From: Gari tellinella
Taxonomy: Eukaryota > Mollusca > Bivalvia > Cardiida > Psammobiidae
Reading direction: 5' to 3'
NCBI GenBank assembly: GCA_922989275.2
Contig: OV277868.1
Span: 21,510,291-21,574,290, forward strand
Length of the DNA stretch: 64,000 nt
Part shown: piece by piece, positions 21,344 through 34,200 of the stretch
Position numbering within the stretch: the first letter of the stretch is position 1
How the letters are laid out: each line of letters opens with the position of its first letter
Translations under genes and position numbers: made by a program
The notes under the pieces: model-generated
Databases searched by the model: none
What the model saw: only the letters and a program-made list of their open reading frames with translations
Told to the model about the DNA's origin: nothing

Positions 21344-22180
21344 AATTCGATTCTAACATGACCAGATTTAAAGAAATTCATTAAAAAGGAAATCAAATGT
21401 TCCATACTTATTTCCTCAGCGGATGCAGTTTTTCGACCGAATAACTTTTTCCGCGGCATTACAAGAATCTAACACCCAACAGCAAATTTACATTTACCGA
21501 TCCACAATCTGGCATAGAACAAACATTACATGAAACAAGACAGAGGAATGGGAAATTTACAGTAACGTGACTGGTTAAAAGTATATGGTCTTTACGGGCT
21601 ATATGAATAACGTAAGAAATTTAAAAAACATAACGTATGAGCACACGAGGTCACGTCATATCATATACATGTAACCGCGGGAGGAGCGTGGTAGAGAAGA
21701 GCGTTGTAAAACGACTCAGGTATACCACGATGAGCTTGTTCTATTTTTATAGTGACCAAAACGCGTGTCATGTTAGAATTATTATTAGATTAACGTCCGT
21801 CATAGTCCTAATCGTTTCTCTGGATGAATTGAAGCGATACATGTAAGTGCTAGAAATGACGTTAACTTTATATTTCATGCATGGACTAGCAAACTTAAAA
21901 AAAGCACATTTGATATTCTGTAGGAACTCACTTAAACCCTTCCTCCCTAAAACCTCTACTGTACAATTTTATTTTACAATTACATGTAAGTCCAGTCATT
22001 TCTTTTATTCAAGGTTGAGTTTTACATACGATATATGACAAAATGGCAAACAGTGTAGGCCCTGATCTGGGTATACACTGTTTGTATAGGACAAGTGTAC
22101 TCCTTACACTTTTTTATGTACACTGTTTACAAATGACGCATATGTAAACGCAAGACTAGGGTTCAACGAATTAACTGAAC

Positions 22181-22432
22181 TTAACCCTTTCCCTCATAGA
22201 AGCGACTTTTAGCGTATTTAATCTATTCCTCCGCTAAAGAAAATAGTTCCAGTTTATACCCTCATGAACAATTACCATAACAAATATTTTATATATCTTA
22301 GCAGATGGTAGTTTAAAGCAGGCTGAAAGTAAAGCAAAATGTGCCTTAAGGCACATTCTGCTTTACTTTCAACCTGCTTTAAGTGATCACCTGTATTTAA
22401 TGTTTTAAACGGGTCATTGGGTAAAGGGTTAA
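22181..22432 (+). mobile_element. MITE family B, complete with TTAA on both sides
   Basis: TTAACCCTTTCCCTCATAG start, GGGTAAAGGGTTAA end, central hairpin TTAAAGCAGGCTGAAAGTAA / AATGTGCCTTAAGGCACATT. Best copy for defining the family. It directly abuts the A element at 22433. Confidence 0.9.
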
Positions 22433-23096
22433 TACAGTGGAGACACTGTTATTCTTTCCCAATAAACGCGATTGCGCTAAAACTATTTTTTGCAGTGCAA
22501 ACAGTTTGGAGCCAGATCAGACGCCGGGTAACCCGGCGTCTGATCAGGCTCCAAACTGTTTGCCACCAAGATAAACATGAATTATCAGAATTGTTCAAAA
22601 CTTGTTCTTTTCAACGTTTTAGTGTTTTGCGTTTGCGTACGTTTGCGTTTAAACGGGAAAGAATATAAGAATGCACCATGAGGGTTGACGTAGTATAGGA
22701 ATTTTCTCCCCCGATGGTCAGAAAATTCATGCAGGGACGAGGCTTGCCGAGTCCCTGCGTGAAATTTCTGATCCGAGGGGGAGAAAATCCTATCCTACAT
22801 CAACTAAACGAATGGTGGATTTTTTTCTCCCATTTAATTCATTAAAACATGATACAAATAACGAAATAATGACAGTTTGTGTGCAGGTTTTTTTTCGCCA
22901 AAACGTTGACGTTGTTTATAGTGACGTCATAAGAAATGACGTCATTTAGTTACCCGCGTCATGCAGCGCTTATGTTAAAGCTGCATGGGCAAACAGTAAA
23001 AGACGTCACGTGGTATGGAGGATAGAGTCATTCCACATGGGGAATATCTCTATCCCACATAGGCGAAAATTGGAGAATAACGTTTTCTCCACTGTA
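22433..23096 (+). mobile_element. MITE family A split by a 0.4 kb insertion
   Basis: Left part 22433-22668 reads to GGGAAAGAAT, right part 23073-23096 is AGAATAACG to CTCCACTGTA. The insertion (22669-23072) is foreign; AGAAT occurs at both junctions and may be a 5-bp target duplication. Confidence 0.85.
22669..23072. mobile_element. Unclassified insertion inside an A element
   Basis: Holds a strong palindrome at 22690-22805 (ATAGGAATTTTCTCCCCC with GGGGGAGAAAATCCTAT; centre GCAGGGACGAGGCTTG), then AT-rich and CpG-containing sequence with two GACGTCA words. No ORF. Confidence 0.65.
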
Positions 23097-23142
23097 TATC
23101 CTATGAGAACAAGAGTTGTTGGCGCATTAAGTTAATGTCATC

Positions 23143-23384
23143 AACAGTGGAGAAGACATTATTTTTTCCCATGTAAACGCAAATAAAACGCAAACGCATT
23201 GCGATCAATTGTACAAAATAACAAATTATTGACATTTTTCAGATTTCATTTTAATATGAGAGACAAACAGTTTGGAGCCTGATCAGACGCCGGGTCAGCC
23301 GGCGTCTGATTTGACTCCAAACTGTTTGCAATGGACAAAAAAGTTTTAAGCGCGTTTACCGGGAAAGAATAACGTACTTCTGTA
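23143..23384 (-). mobile_element. MITE family A, diverged
   Basis: ACAGTGGAGAAGACATT start, core GACGCCGGGTCAGCCGGCGT, right end GGGAAAGAATAACG then ACTTCTGTA. Confidence 0.8.
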
Positions 23385-23390
23385 CTAAAT

Positions 23391-23613
23391 AACGTACAAC
23401 AGAGAAGATGCTATTTTTTGCAGTACAAAAGCAAACAAAAAGCAAACGCATTGAAACAAAATGTAGAAAATTACAACATTTTGACACTGCTATCAAATAG
23501 CTTAATCTGAGTAGCTAACCATTTGGAGCATGGTCAGTTTCCAAAGTGTTTGTAACGGAAATTATAGATTTTTGGTAAACGAGTTTATTGGTAAAGCAAA
23601 CTTCTTCACTATA
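23391..23613 (-). mobile_element. MITE family A, heavily decayed
   Basis: CAACAGAGAAGATGCTATT, AAGCAAACGCATTGAAAC, GTTTATTGGTAAAG, ACTTCTTCACTATA; the core has lost its palindrome. Confidence 0.6.
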
Positions 23614-23838
23614 TGCATAATTATATCGCAAAAAAAAGTTCGGAGGCTTATCCCACATCTATTGATTTTGCATCTGTCCAAGCACCAAGGAGCTTTAACA
23701 ACAATAAGTTCAATCAATATTTGATTGTTTCAAGCGTCTGTCACAGGTTATTCAGTTACACCATTGAGAAACATCCCTGTTCACGGTGACTTAGCATTTG
23801 AATTACCAGTGCGATAAACAGTGGTAATGTTTGCTGTA

Positions 23839-24437
23839 TATGCAGTGCTTTAGCTCGACAACAACACCGATTGGGAGACAAATATTGCGAGTGTTGTTCG
23901 GAGGGAGATGTTATAGGGAGGAAAATTAAACTCTTAGAGTGCTTACTTTAACAAACAGTTTGAACCCTGATCAGACGCCGCGTCACGCGGTGTCTAATTG
24001 AGGTATAAGCTGCTTGTAACTCTTCATTCTATTACTTCTGTCAAAACGTCCACTTTTATATAAATTTAATAAAAAGTAGACCACAATTCAAAGCAGGCGA
24101 TGTTACATAAGTGAAAGTGTTAGACACCATTTCTGGTTTGGGGAAATTACAGTGGAGAATCTGTTATTCTTTACCAATAAACGCGTTTACGCTAAAACTA
24201 TTATTTGCAGTGCAAACAGTTTGGAGCCAGATCAGACGCCGGGTAACCCGGCGTCTGATCAGGCTCCAAATTGTTTGCCACCAAGATAAACAAGAATTAT
24301 CAGAATTGTCCAAAAGTTGTTCTTTTCTACGTTTTAGTGCTTTGCGTTTGCGTACGTTTGCGTTTAAACGGGAAAGAATAACAGATTCTCCACTGTAAGG
24401 AGGTTGTCGTTGTTGAGAGAGCCGTTGTATGGATATA
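23839..24437 (+). mobile_element. MITE family G interrupted by an A element
   Basis: TATGCAGTGCTTTAGCTCGA start, GTTGTTCGGAGGGAG, C-like core GACGCCGCGTCACGCGGTGT, then GTTTGGGGAAAT up to the A insertion at 24148-24397, then AGGAGGTTGTCGTTGTTGAG resumes G sequence. Confidence 0.75.
24148..24397 (+). mobile_element. MITE family A, complete, nested in G
   Basis: TACAGTGGAGAA to TTCTCCACTGTA with intact core. Confidence 0.9.
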
Positions 24438-24469
24438 GTTCTGACGATAAACCGCATTAAAGTTTGCAA

Positions 24470-24851
24470 TATGCAGTGACCCTCTCTACATGTATAACGA
24501 GACCCAATGGGAGACAAAAATGTATGCGTTGTTCGGAGGGAGTCGTTATAGGGAGGGAAATTGGTTTACATTTGCAACAGCTTGAATCAAGATCATACGC
24601 CGCGTGACGCGGCATCTGATCTGGATTCTAGTTGTTTGTCACTCGTCATTTTTTTTTGTCAGAATGTTCAATAATATTCATATTATGTAAAACTAACTTT
24701 GAAAAAAAAAACAGACGACAAACTTTAAAACAGACGACATTACAGTAGTAAAAGCGTTTGACATAAATGTTTTGTTTAGGGGGCTGCAACAAGGGCCGCT
24801 GTAAGGAAGGAGTCCTTGTTGAGAGGGTCGTTGTAGGAAGGAAACGCTGTA
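24470..24851 (+). mobile_element. MITE family G, complete, just upstream of gene 1
   Basis: ATGCAGTGACCCTCTCTAC start, GCGTTGTTCGGAGGGAGTCG, core GCCGCGTGACGCGGCATC, right end with GGGTCGTTGTAGGAAGG and ACGCTGTA. Ends 50 bp before the start codon of gene 1, so it probably lies in the promoter or 5' UTR. Confidence 0.85.
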
Positions 24852-24901
24852 TAGCTAGTTTTGAACAATTGGAAATGTTTTAGCTTCATACACCTTCCGA
24901 T

Positions 24902-25222
24902 ATGTTACCCAGTGTAAAACTATTCATACTTACAAGTTTAACACTTGTTGTCGACACCTCTGCACAGTCTGTCACTCCGTTTACAATTCCATCTGACAAA
25001 CTAGACAAACAATTGCGAAATGCAGTAATTCAAACTGTATGGAATGTGACACTGGCAGGATGTTCAAGAGAATGTCAATACCTTAAGTCCTGCAAATCGC
25101 TGAATTTCAACTCCGTCGATAGATTATGTGAACTTAATGATCGTAATAGTTTGGAGGCCAATCCAAACGATGTTGTGAAAGCAGCCGCGTTCGTTTTTTC
25201 GGACAGAACAGATTGGCCAAAG
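24902..25222 (+). CDS. Gene 1 exon 1: signal peptide and PAN/apple-like module
   Basis: Starts MLPSVKLFILTSLTLVVDTS, a clear signal peptide, with cleavage likely near the AQS that follows. The Cys pattern GCSREC / LKSCKSLNF / LCELND fits a PAN/apple fold, which binds protein or sugar. The exon ends CCAAAG|GTAAGA in phase 0. Reading on past this donor gives a short unrelated tail to a stop at 25294, which I treat as intron. The start ATG is the first in frame and lies 50 bp after the end of a G element. Confidence 0.88.
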
Positions 25223-28200
25223 GTAAGAGCTCTCACGTGTTATTATTGTTACCTTTTTCATCGACTTTGTCAACAGTTTTGGTCCAGATCATGACGCCGT
25301 CTAGCGTTGCATCTGATTAGGATCCAAGCTTTTTGGCACCCGTATAGAAATTGGTTAAGGCATACTATCTAGAATCTAGCTTTGAAATAATCTTGCAGAC
25401 AACAGCATTGAAGCAGTCGGCAATAGTTCGATGAATTGGTAAAATTATATAGATTCTTTTACAGTTACCCCGGCATTTGTGGCAACAGTCCTATTTGTAT
25501 CTGTAAAGGTTTTGGTCGAAGTTTAGAAATGTATTACTAGTATCACATGGTACCCGTTATTGGAAGTGACAGTCGTTTTCAGTGTATATTCGTGTAGATA
25601 AAACAGAAACAAATATTTTGAAATGTTGTTTGCATAATTTCGAAACGATTCAAACATTTTTACAGCAAAATATTAAACTTAAGTGTCAAACAATTAACGC
25701 CAGATACCGTTACGCGTCGTCTGATCTGCATCCAAACTATCTACAAGTATTAAGATTTACAAAAAAGTTCATAAATATTTGTTTTAGGATGCAGATGTCT
25801 TGTGTACGTGTGTTTTAACCGTTTAAAGAAATACAATCTTTGACCTGGTGTTTGGCATGTAAGTGTCTGTTATTTTGTGGCATCGTATGTGCATCGTTTA
25901 AATGGGGTAACTATGCCTTTTCATTTAGCAATATTTGAACATAATTTAGGACGACAATATCAGACAGAATTGCTTTTGCCAATTTTCAAATGGTCCAAAA
26001 ATGGCCTTTCCATTTGAAATCCATTGTAAACTATTCCTCTCTAAAGGGTCAAATAAAATGGAATAGCCTTGGCTGAGGATTTGTCTCAAGTTTAATTTTA
26101 CATGTCAAATTTGAAAAAATGCGCAAATTTGAGCAAAGTAAATTTTGCAAAGGCATAAGGGAACGCTGATTCTTTCTTTTCACATGTTTTTTTATATTTG
26201 TATGATGAATGTGACATTGAACAAAACGTTAGAACCAAGTGCCACCAGACAACCTATGTATGAAGCTTGTTTTCTCTTCTCTATATAACAAATTCTAGTG
26301 TCCAGTATTGCTTCCAAGCAACCAAAAGAAAAAAATGCATGCGTTAACGCTTTACCCAATAACCCGTTTATGACATTAAATAAGGCACATTCTGCTTTAC
26401 TTTCAGCCTGCTTTAAACTATCATCTGCTAGGCTATATAGAAATTTTTGTTACGGTCATTGTTTATAAGGGTATAAACTGGAACTATTTTCTCCAGCGGA
26501 GGAAAAAATTAAATACGCTAAAAGTCGCTTCTATGAGGGAAAGGGTTAAGGTAATTTAGTTTGTACGTTTTACAGTGAATACTGATTAAACGTCGAGTAA
26601 ACTGGCGTCTGATCAAGCTTTTAGTTTAGAATCAGCTTTGTAAACAATCACGTTATTTTCTTTAGTGGTTTAATTACTTTTACATTGTTTTGTTTTTTCA
26701 TTTAGACTAGAAAGTAACGTCTTTTTCCATTGTTTATTTTGGTATCATACCATTTGACCATTCATAGAATGTGCTACAGTAAAACCTTTCTATTACGAAC
26801 ACTAAATTGTGTTAACTTCCAGGGGCCTGCTTTACTAAACTACTTACGCAAAATTTTTGCGTAAGTCAAAATTTTATATTTTAGTTTATATTTTTTATAA
26901 TCACTTGCTACAAACAGCAAATAGCCAGACCAGAGGACGCGCTTTTAGCGCGTCCCCTGATCTGGCTATTTGCTGTTTGCAAACGTTTATGATAAAAAAA
27001 TAAGAGTTAAACGATTTTGACTTACGCAAAAATTTTGCGTAAGTAGTTTAGTAAAACGGACCCCATGTGTTTACGACAGGTGACTGCTTAAAGCAAGATG
27101 ACAGTGAAACAGGACGCTCTTTCATGAGTGTTTTGATTGACAGCACTCTCTCTCTACAACGGATACAAGTCATTTCGTACCAAAACCATTTCGTACCGTA
27201 ACCATTTCGTACCCACATCTTGGTCATTTCGTACACAAACTATTTCGTACCCACTATCATGGTAATTTCGTACCCACGTACGTGGTCAATTCGTACCCAT
27301 ATACAAAAAACCATCAAATTCTCACTATCAGGGTCAGTTCGTACCAATGTACGTGGTCAATTCGTACCCATATATTAAAACCGATCAAGTTCCACAATTC
27401 AATAATTTTGGAGAACATTTTCTATCAAAGTTATTGATTATTATTTTTGGTAGCATTTATTTGTATAAGGATTGATAAATGCATTTTTGAATTTGAATTT
27501 TGTTGCTTTGAAATGCCATCTTATCGATATTTGCATCAATTAATCGTCTTAAATTGAATAAAGATTTTAAAAAATAATTACATGGTTTGTTATGATATCA
27601 TTATGTTACAAACTAAACATTCCTTTCACTGTTTGTGTTAGAAACGCGCCTTTAATCTCGTCAAATCAGTGGATAAGTATGCATGTTAATTATCGAATAA
27701 TGTACAAATTAATAGTCAATTAATTGCAAAAAAGGATATTATAATTGCAACTATTCATCGTTTGTATTGTTTTACACACTTGAAAGATTCGTACCATGTG
27801 TACTTTAGAAGTGTGCCGCTGATCCAGTCAAATCACGAGGTCATTAAGCACGCGACTATGTGTGATATTCCCGAGTCAAAATCCCGTCAAAGGCCGGTGT
27901 AACGAAGTATTTTGACCCCATCGAAAAATGGCCCCCGGTCAAAATTCGACGACGTACAAAGACCCCCCGGTCAGAATACGACGTCGAAATTTGACCCCCG
28001 GTCATAGTACTATGACCCCCCACATGAAGTATTTTGAACCCCCTGGAAAACTTTGACCCCCATCGAAAAATGACTCCCCCTTCCCTACCGATTAAGAGAC
28101 GCAGTTTAACCTATTAGACCCTAACAACGAGTATACTAGTCATTCACAAACCGTGTACATGAGAAGAGTACACTTGTCCTTCGCAAACAATGTAGACCCA

Positions 28201-31200
28201 GATCAGACTGTTCCTAAAAAAACCTTTAAAATGGGTTTGCAGTATATGTTAGCTTTGTTATATATCGTATAAAATAACCCTAACTAGTCCATGGGCAAAT
28301 GACTTGAAAGATACCTAAAATTTAAATGATAAATATGTCAAAATTCAAATTTACATTTAGCGCGCCATGTCAAAATGCAGTTTCTATAAATTGCATCTCT
28401 TCGTTAAAGATTATGAGTTTTTGTATGAACGTAGTTTACAGCCTATCAGGATAATTCGATACGAATAGAGCTGAACGAGTGAAACAATACCCCGATTTAG
28501 TAGGTATGTAATACTTACATCCATTTTAATGACATTAGTTATCTTATATTGTGTCGCAGGAGAAACATATTAACATTTGCCTCTATGCAAATTTATTAGG
28601 TTGTTTATAGTACATTGTACAAAACAAAATAACCTAATAATAATAATAGGAGTAGCTAATGATTTTTATTCAGATAACACATATTTTCGACAATGTGACA
28701 TAAATTAACCCTCAAGGAGCTGACACCGACTATAGCGGGTTTATTCCACGACGTCAAATAATGACAAGGAGGCATCAGCTATTGACATCGAACATTGACA
28801 GTAACATGAAGTGGCATTCTGTGATATAACATGGGGTCCTTCTAGTCATCAAATACTGATATCTCGAGCTCATAAAGGTCTATAAAATATATCGAATTAT
28901 CAAAAGTTCATCGTAAATATATGATTGGTTTTCTAGCAACCATTTCAATGACGTTATCTGTCGCTGAACCTAAAATGTCTGACCCGACGTAGCTTACGAG
29001 CAAAAAGCGTTCGACATATGCAAAACGAGCGTCATGGCTCAATTTTTAACCTAAACAGAATATAAGCAAATGAGAGTGACACATGCTTACTGCATTAAAA
29101 CACTTAACCCACACTTTCATTTTAGCATAACACTCATTTGTTTTTTTTACCAACGCCAACTATTAATTTGGCAATGAAAGGTCTAGTATTGCATAAATGT
29201 TTTCACTGTAACCTGAAGTAGCATTTGCAATGTAAACTCGCGTTTGTCGAACAGATCATGACTTGTCTAATACATTTGACATCGAATTATTTCCGAGCAT
29301 CATTCTACGAGATCGGAGAATGGTAGAAGTACTAGAAGAGTACATGTACTTCTAACATATTGAATAAACCCTCGCGGGATTAGATTATTAAACGACATCA
29401 TAATATGACCCTTGGGTTATATTACGACATCGAATAATGACTGATGGTTTCATTCTACTGCATCGAATAATTTACGGGGGAGTCATTCTACGACATAGAA
29501 TAATGACCGATGGCTTCATTCTATTACACTGAAAAACGAACGGGGGAGTCATTCTACGACATCGAATAATGGCGGGGTTATTCTACGACATCGAATAATG
29601 ACCGGGGAGTCATTTTACGACATCGAATAATGACCGGGGAGTCATTCTACGACATCGAATAATGACCGGGGGTCATTCTACGATATCGAATAATGACAGG
29701 AGGTCATTCTACGACATCGAATAATGACCGACGAGTCAAACTATGATATCGAATAATGGCCGGGGTGTCAAAATACGATCCAGAATAATGACCGGAGTCT
29801 TTCTACGACACTGAATGGTGTGATGTGCAATGAGACAACATAACACAGCTTCCGATTTTCATCGCTTTTTGTTTGCGTGTTTGTTTAGTAAATGCAATTA
29901 ACTTTACACTTAACATGGTAAACTATAAACGCACAACATAGCAAGTGCTGACAAAAGACAACAAAGCCCACTCAAAACAACCGACCTGCATTCTTCTTAA
30001 ATCTTGACAAAGGGATAAGTTCCGACAAATCAAAACATCCTCTATGAACATATGCTAAGACATTACCTAATAAATACGAATTTTACGCCTTTGATTCCTC
30101 TACTGGAGATAATAGATCAAATTTATACAGTCATGGATATATACTACATGTATAAGAAAATATTTTCTATATCCTAGCAAAGTGTACCTTAAAGCAGGCT
30201 GGAGTAACGCAGAATGTCCAATCTGCTTTACTTTTAACCTGCTCTACGTGGTCATCTGTCTTTAAAGCTAGAAAAATGCTGTGGGGTAGTTGGTTAAACC
30301 AAAGAAACCGCGGCAAGATATGAAGATTTCTTGGAATGAATGTCAATACGAGCGTATTGTAAATTCTGATTATACGCTTTCATGGAGACGTGGTGCATGT
30401 GTGATTGGGGTTTACTCAGCCAGCTACGTCGAAATTAAATCAATAATCGAACAAGAGTAATTGGTAGATCGTACAGGTATACTTGTAAAAGGGTAAACGG
30501 TTCTGGGTTCGATACCTATAAGGTTGTCCATTGATAGGCGGACACACTTACAATTCAATCCATTTAATTTATTCACTCAAAACTTAGTTAGGTTTAAAAC
30601 AACTTTAGCATATGCAAAACTGACTTTAAACAAAATATCAAGGATTTTTAAAGGGGGTCATATTTAGACAGAGGGGGTCATAATTCGACGATGGGGGTCA
30701 TAATTCGACGATGGGAGGTCATTCTACGACGTCGAATTTTAACCGGGGGTCACTTTTCGATGGGGGTAAAAATACTTCGTTACACCGGCACGCGGCTAAC
30801 TGAGACATTCTGTGCCCAATTAAAGTAGATTAGCGGTGACTGACACCTTTACTTTATAGCCGCACACTAAGATACTAAAGAATTTATATGTCGCAAACTT
30901 CACACAAGTAGTTATTTGTAAGACAGGCGTGAATGAACATCAATGTTTTGAGTTCAAACGCGGGAAAAGTATGCTAATATTAATCTGCTAATGTTTCTAC
31001 CCTGCACAATTTGATTTTGCAATTGAAAGTTGTTCATCCGATTATTGACAAATTATTTTAATCTTGTGAATCCATTGTTACTGTGGCGTACGGTTTGTCT
31101 AACATATTGTTAAGAGGTATTGCATATTGATGCAATTTATTCCGTCCACTCTCACTGACGCCATAAAGCGCGTTTGCAAACAGTTTGGATGCTTATTACA

Positions 31201-34200
31201 CACCGTGTAACGCGGCATCTGATCAGGATCCAAACTGTTTTACACTCGTGTCGAAATTTTGTTATTCATATTCCTTAAAATTAACTTTGAAACGAAATTG
31301 CAGACAACAAAATTTGTGAAGCAGACGACAGTGAAACGATGAAGGGATAAAAATATCACGAATATTTTGTCATTTAAAGAGTTAAACGTCGGTGTACAGT
31401 GGTAACAACCCCCCTGTTCCGCATGATATTTTATTCAAGAAATATTGAATGCAATCTAATACATGTAGGCTCATATCCCAGCCATGAACTAGAGACAGCA
31501 CATTCCAAAATAATTTTAAATGCATTTTATTCCATTCACTGCCTATCGCGAATCTACATTGATTTTTTGCTAAAGCCCCTTTCACATCAGCCGTACGATA
31601 GCCGTGCGACTGGTTTTTAGGGGTTTGATACGACAGCCGTACGAATTTTCAACGTCGCATTTTCCTTGCGATTACCATGCGAATTTTAGAGGTCGCAAGG
31701 CAGCCGATACGGCTGCCATGAGACATTTGCGATTTGTCTTGCTGTACACTAGACCTGCGAAACATCGAACGGCTGATATGAAAGTAGCTTAACAGTTTGA
31801 ATTGTGATCAGACGCCGCTTTACGCGGCGTCTGATCAGAATCCAAACTGTTTGACACTCAGTTATATATTTTATGCATCCCTTTAGGGGTGAGCATATAG
31901 TCGCCGCTTTGTCCGTCCGTCCGTGTTTCCGTCCGCACATCCGTCCGTCCATCACGCTTTTGTGTCCAGAGCATATCTCTTGAACGGTACACCGTAGGTT
32001 GATGAAACTTGATACAGTGATAGAAAATGACAGAAGGGTGTGCAGTACAGAATAACCGTAACTATGTCATCTCCCAATATTGAATTATCTCCCTTTTACT
32101 CGTAAAAAATCAATTTTGTCGTGATCTTTTGTCCGGTGCATATCTCTGGTCTGTTACACCGCAAGTTGATTAAATTTGTTACAGTGATAGAAGATGACAG
32201 GAGGAAGTGCAGTACATAAGAACGAACGGTAACTCTGTCATCTCCCAATATTGAATTATGTCTCTTTTTCTAAAACAAAACCCTAATTTTGTCCGGAGTA
32301 TATCTCTTGACTGTTACAACGTAATTCAATGGAACTTGGTACAGTGATAGATGAAGACATAAGGTGGCGCAGTACACTAAATATGCAGAAAGACCGTTTA
32401 ATCCTTCTATTGCCAACAGAATATTCAATATGGCGTCCAAGATGGCCACCATAAGCATTATCTTAAATTTGTCGTACATACTAAGAAATCCAATTATAAT
32501 TATAATGCATTTTGAACATAAAAAATGTTCATACTTTTCACTAAATATGTATTAAGACCGGGTAAATCTTATACATACTACCAGAAACGTATTCAAAAGT
32601 GCGTCCAAAATGGCCGCTATAATCATTAAAATGTAACGAAAGTACTATCAATAACAAATGTTTTATTGTTTTTTGACTAACAAAGGTAACAGTGCACTTT
32701 GAAAATTAAACCAGAGTGTTACTCTTATACTACGCACAAAACATTCAAGATGACGTCCACGATGGCAGAAAATATTTCTATATCGTGAACTCCGACTTGT
32801 TACAACCAAATGATTCACAGCAAATCAACTGACTGATTTTTGGATTACTGAAATTTTGCCCTTCTGGAACTTTATCCCTTTGTTCTAGACAGGGGGAAAT
32901 CCGCTATAGAGGCAAATCCCACTTTAGAAAGGACAACATATCTCTTATTTCGCTAAGAATGGAGTAGAATCCCGCAAAAGGCAAAAACAAGAAGGGAACA
33001 TATATGACCTATGCAAACACAGGAAAGAATAATCTTCCGCTTGTACTTTTGAGTAAAGGGCAAAATTCTGGAGTGGCAGCGTTCCGTCAATAGGTTTATG
33101 CATACCAGGGACTTTCTATAGCTTTCCGAGAAAAGAGCTAAATGAATTCATTGAACAAGCAGTTCGATGAAGACAAAAAATAACATGATATTTACAACTC
33201 ATTTATCTAACTTAATTAATTATTTAACAGGAAAATGCTGTAAATGAAATTGAATACTAATACATGGCTTCTCAGCTGCTGCTAAACCTTATACTACTGG
33301 ACCTGTTCAAACAGTTTAGATCCAGATCAGACGCCGAAAATATCGGCGAACTTTGAAGAAGACGTTATGGCTTTCCAAGTAACGCGTTTATGCTAAATCA
33401 TATTTCGTTGCAAATTGTTTGAAGCCAGATCAGACGCCGGGTAACCCGGCTTCTGATCAGGCTCCAAACTGTTTGCCACTCCCATCTTTACCATGTTTAA
33501 TGAAGTACACGTTTTCTACATGTTAATGAAATGCGTTTGCATTTTGTTTTAACAGAGAAGAATAACGTCTTCTCAACTGTATGATATGAATCTAAGCAAA
33601 GTTTCCTCTAACAATGTGTTGAACATGTTTAATGTAGATACAGTGGATAATCTGTTATTCTTTCCCAATAAACGCGTTTACGCTAAAACTATTATTTCCA
33701 GTGCAAACAGTTTGGAGCCAGATCAGACGCCGGGTAACCCGGCGTCTGATCAGGCTCCAAACTGTTTGCCATCAAGATAAACATCAATTATCAGAATTGT
33801 TCAAGAGTTGTTCTTTTCAACGTTTTAGTGTTTTGCGTTTGCGTACGTTTGCGTTTAAACGGGAAAGAATAACGTTTTATCCACTGTAAGAGCGCTTTTG
33901 GCACAATACCTCTTTTACTACCAACTGCGCCAAAAGGGCGAGTTTGTAAATAGTTTGGATCCTGATCGGACGCCGCTTACTGAGGCGTTGAATCAGGATC
34001 AAAACTGTTTGACTTGACACTCGTATTGACATTTCTTCAGTCAAAACAGCTCTAAAACTGACTTTAAAAGTATAGCAGACGACACTTCCAATGCAGACGA
34101 TGTTTTATTCCATTGGGTTATTGGGTTTGAAGCATAAATGTAAAGAGAAAACTAGAGTATGTCTCCCAGTATTTTTCTTTTTCACAAAGCTTGAATATTG

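Larger units (their letters stand above)
27894..30788 (+). mobile_element. 2.9 kb foldback-like element with tandem-repeat terminal inverted repeats
   Basis: Begins CCGGTGTAACGAAGTATTTT and ends with the inverse, ATACTTCGTTACACCGG. The inverted ends (27894-28085 and 30655-30788) are made of units like TTTGACCCCCGGTC / GGGGGTCATTCTACGACGTC. An internal array at 29390-29820 repeats a 30-32 bp unit around GACATCGAATAATGACCGGG. No ORF of note is inside, so it is non-autonomous. A B-type element is nested at 30060-30296. No target-site duplication is evident. Confidence 0.75.

Noticed and set aside
25223..25294. Extension of gene 1 exon 1 to a stop at 25294
   Set aside because: A strong donor (AAG|GTAAGA) precedes it, the added residues have no domain, and C-element sequence starts at once. 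Phase-compatible exons exist downstream.
29390..29820. CRISPR-like array of about 30-bp repeats
   Set aside because: Units are contiguous and degenerate without spacers, lie inside an inverted-repeat element, and the genome is eukaryotic.
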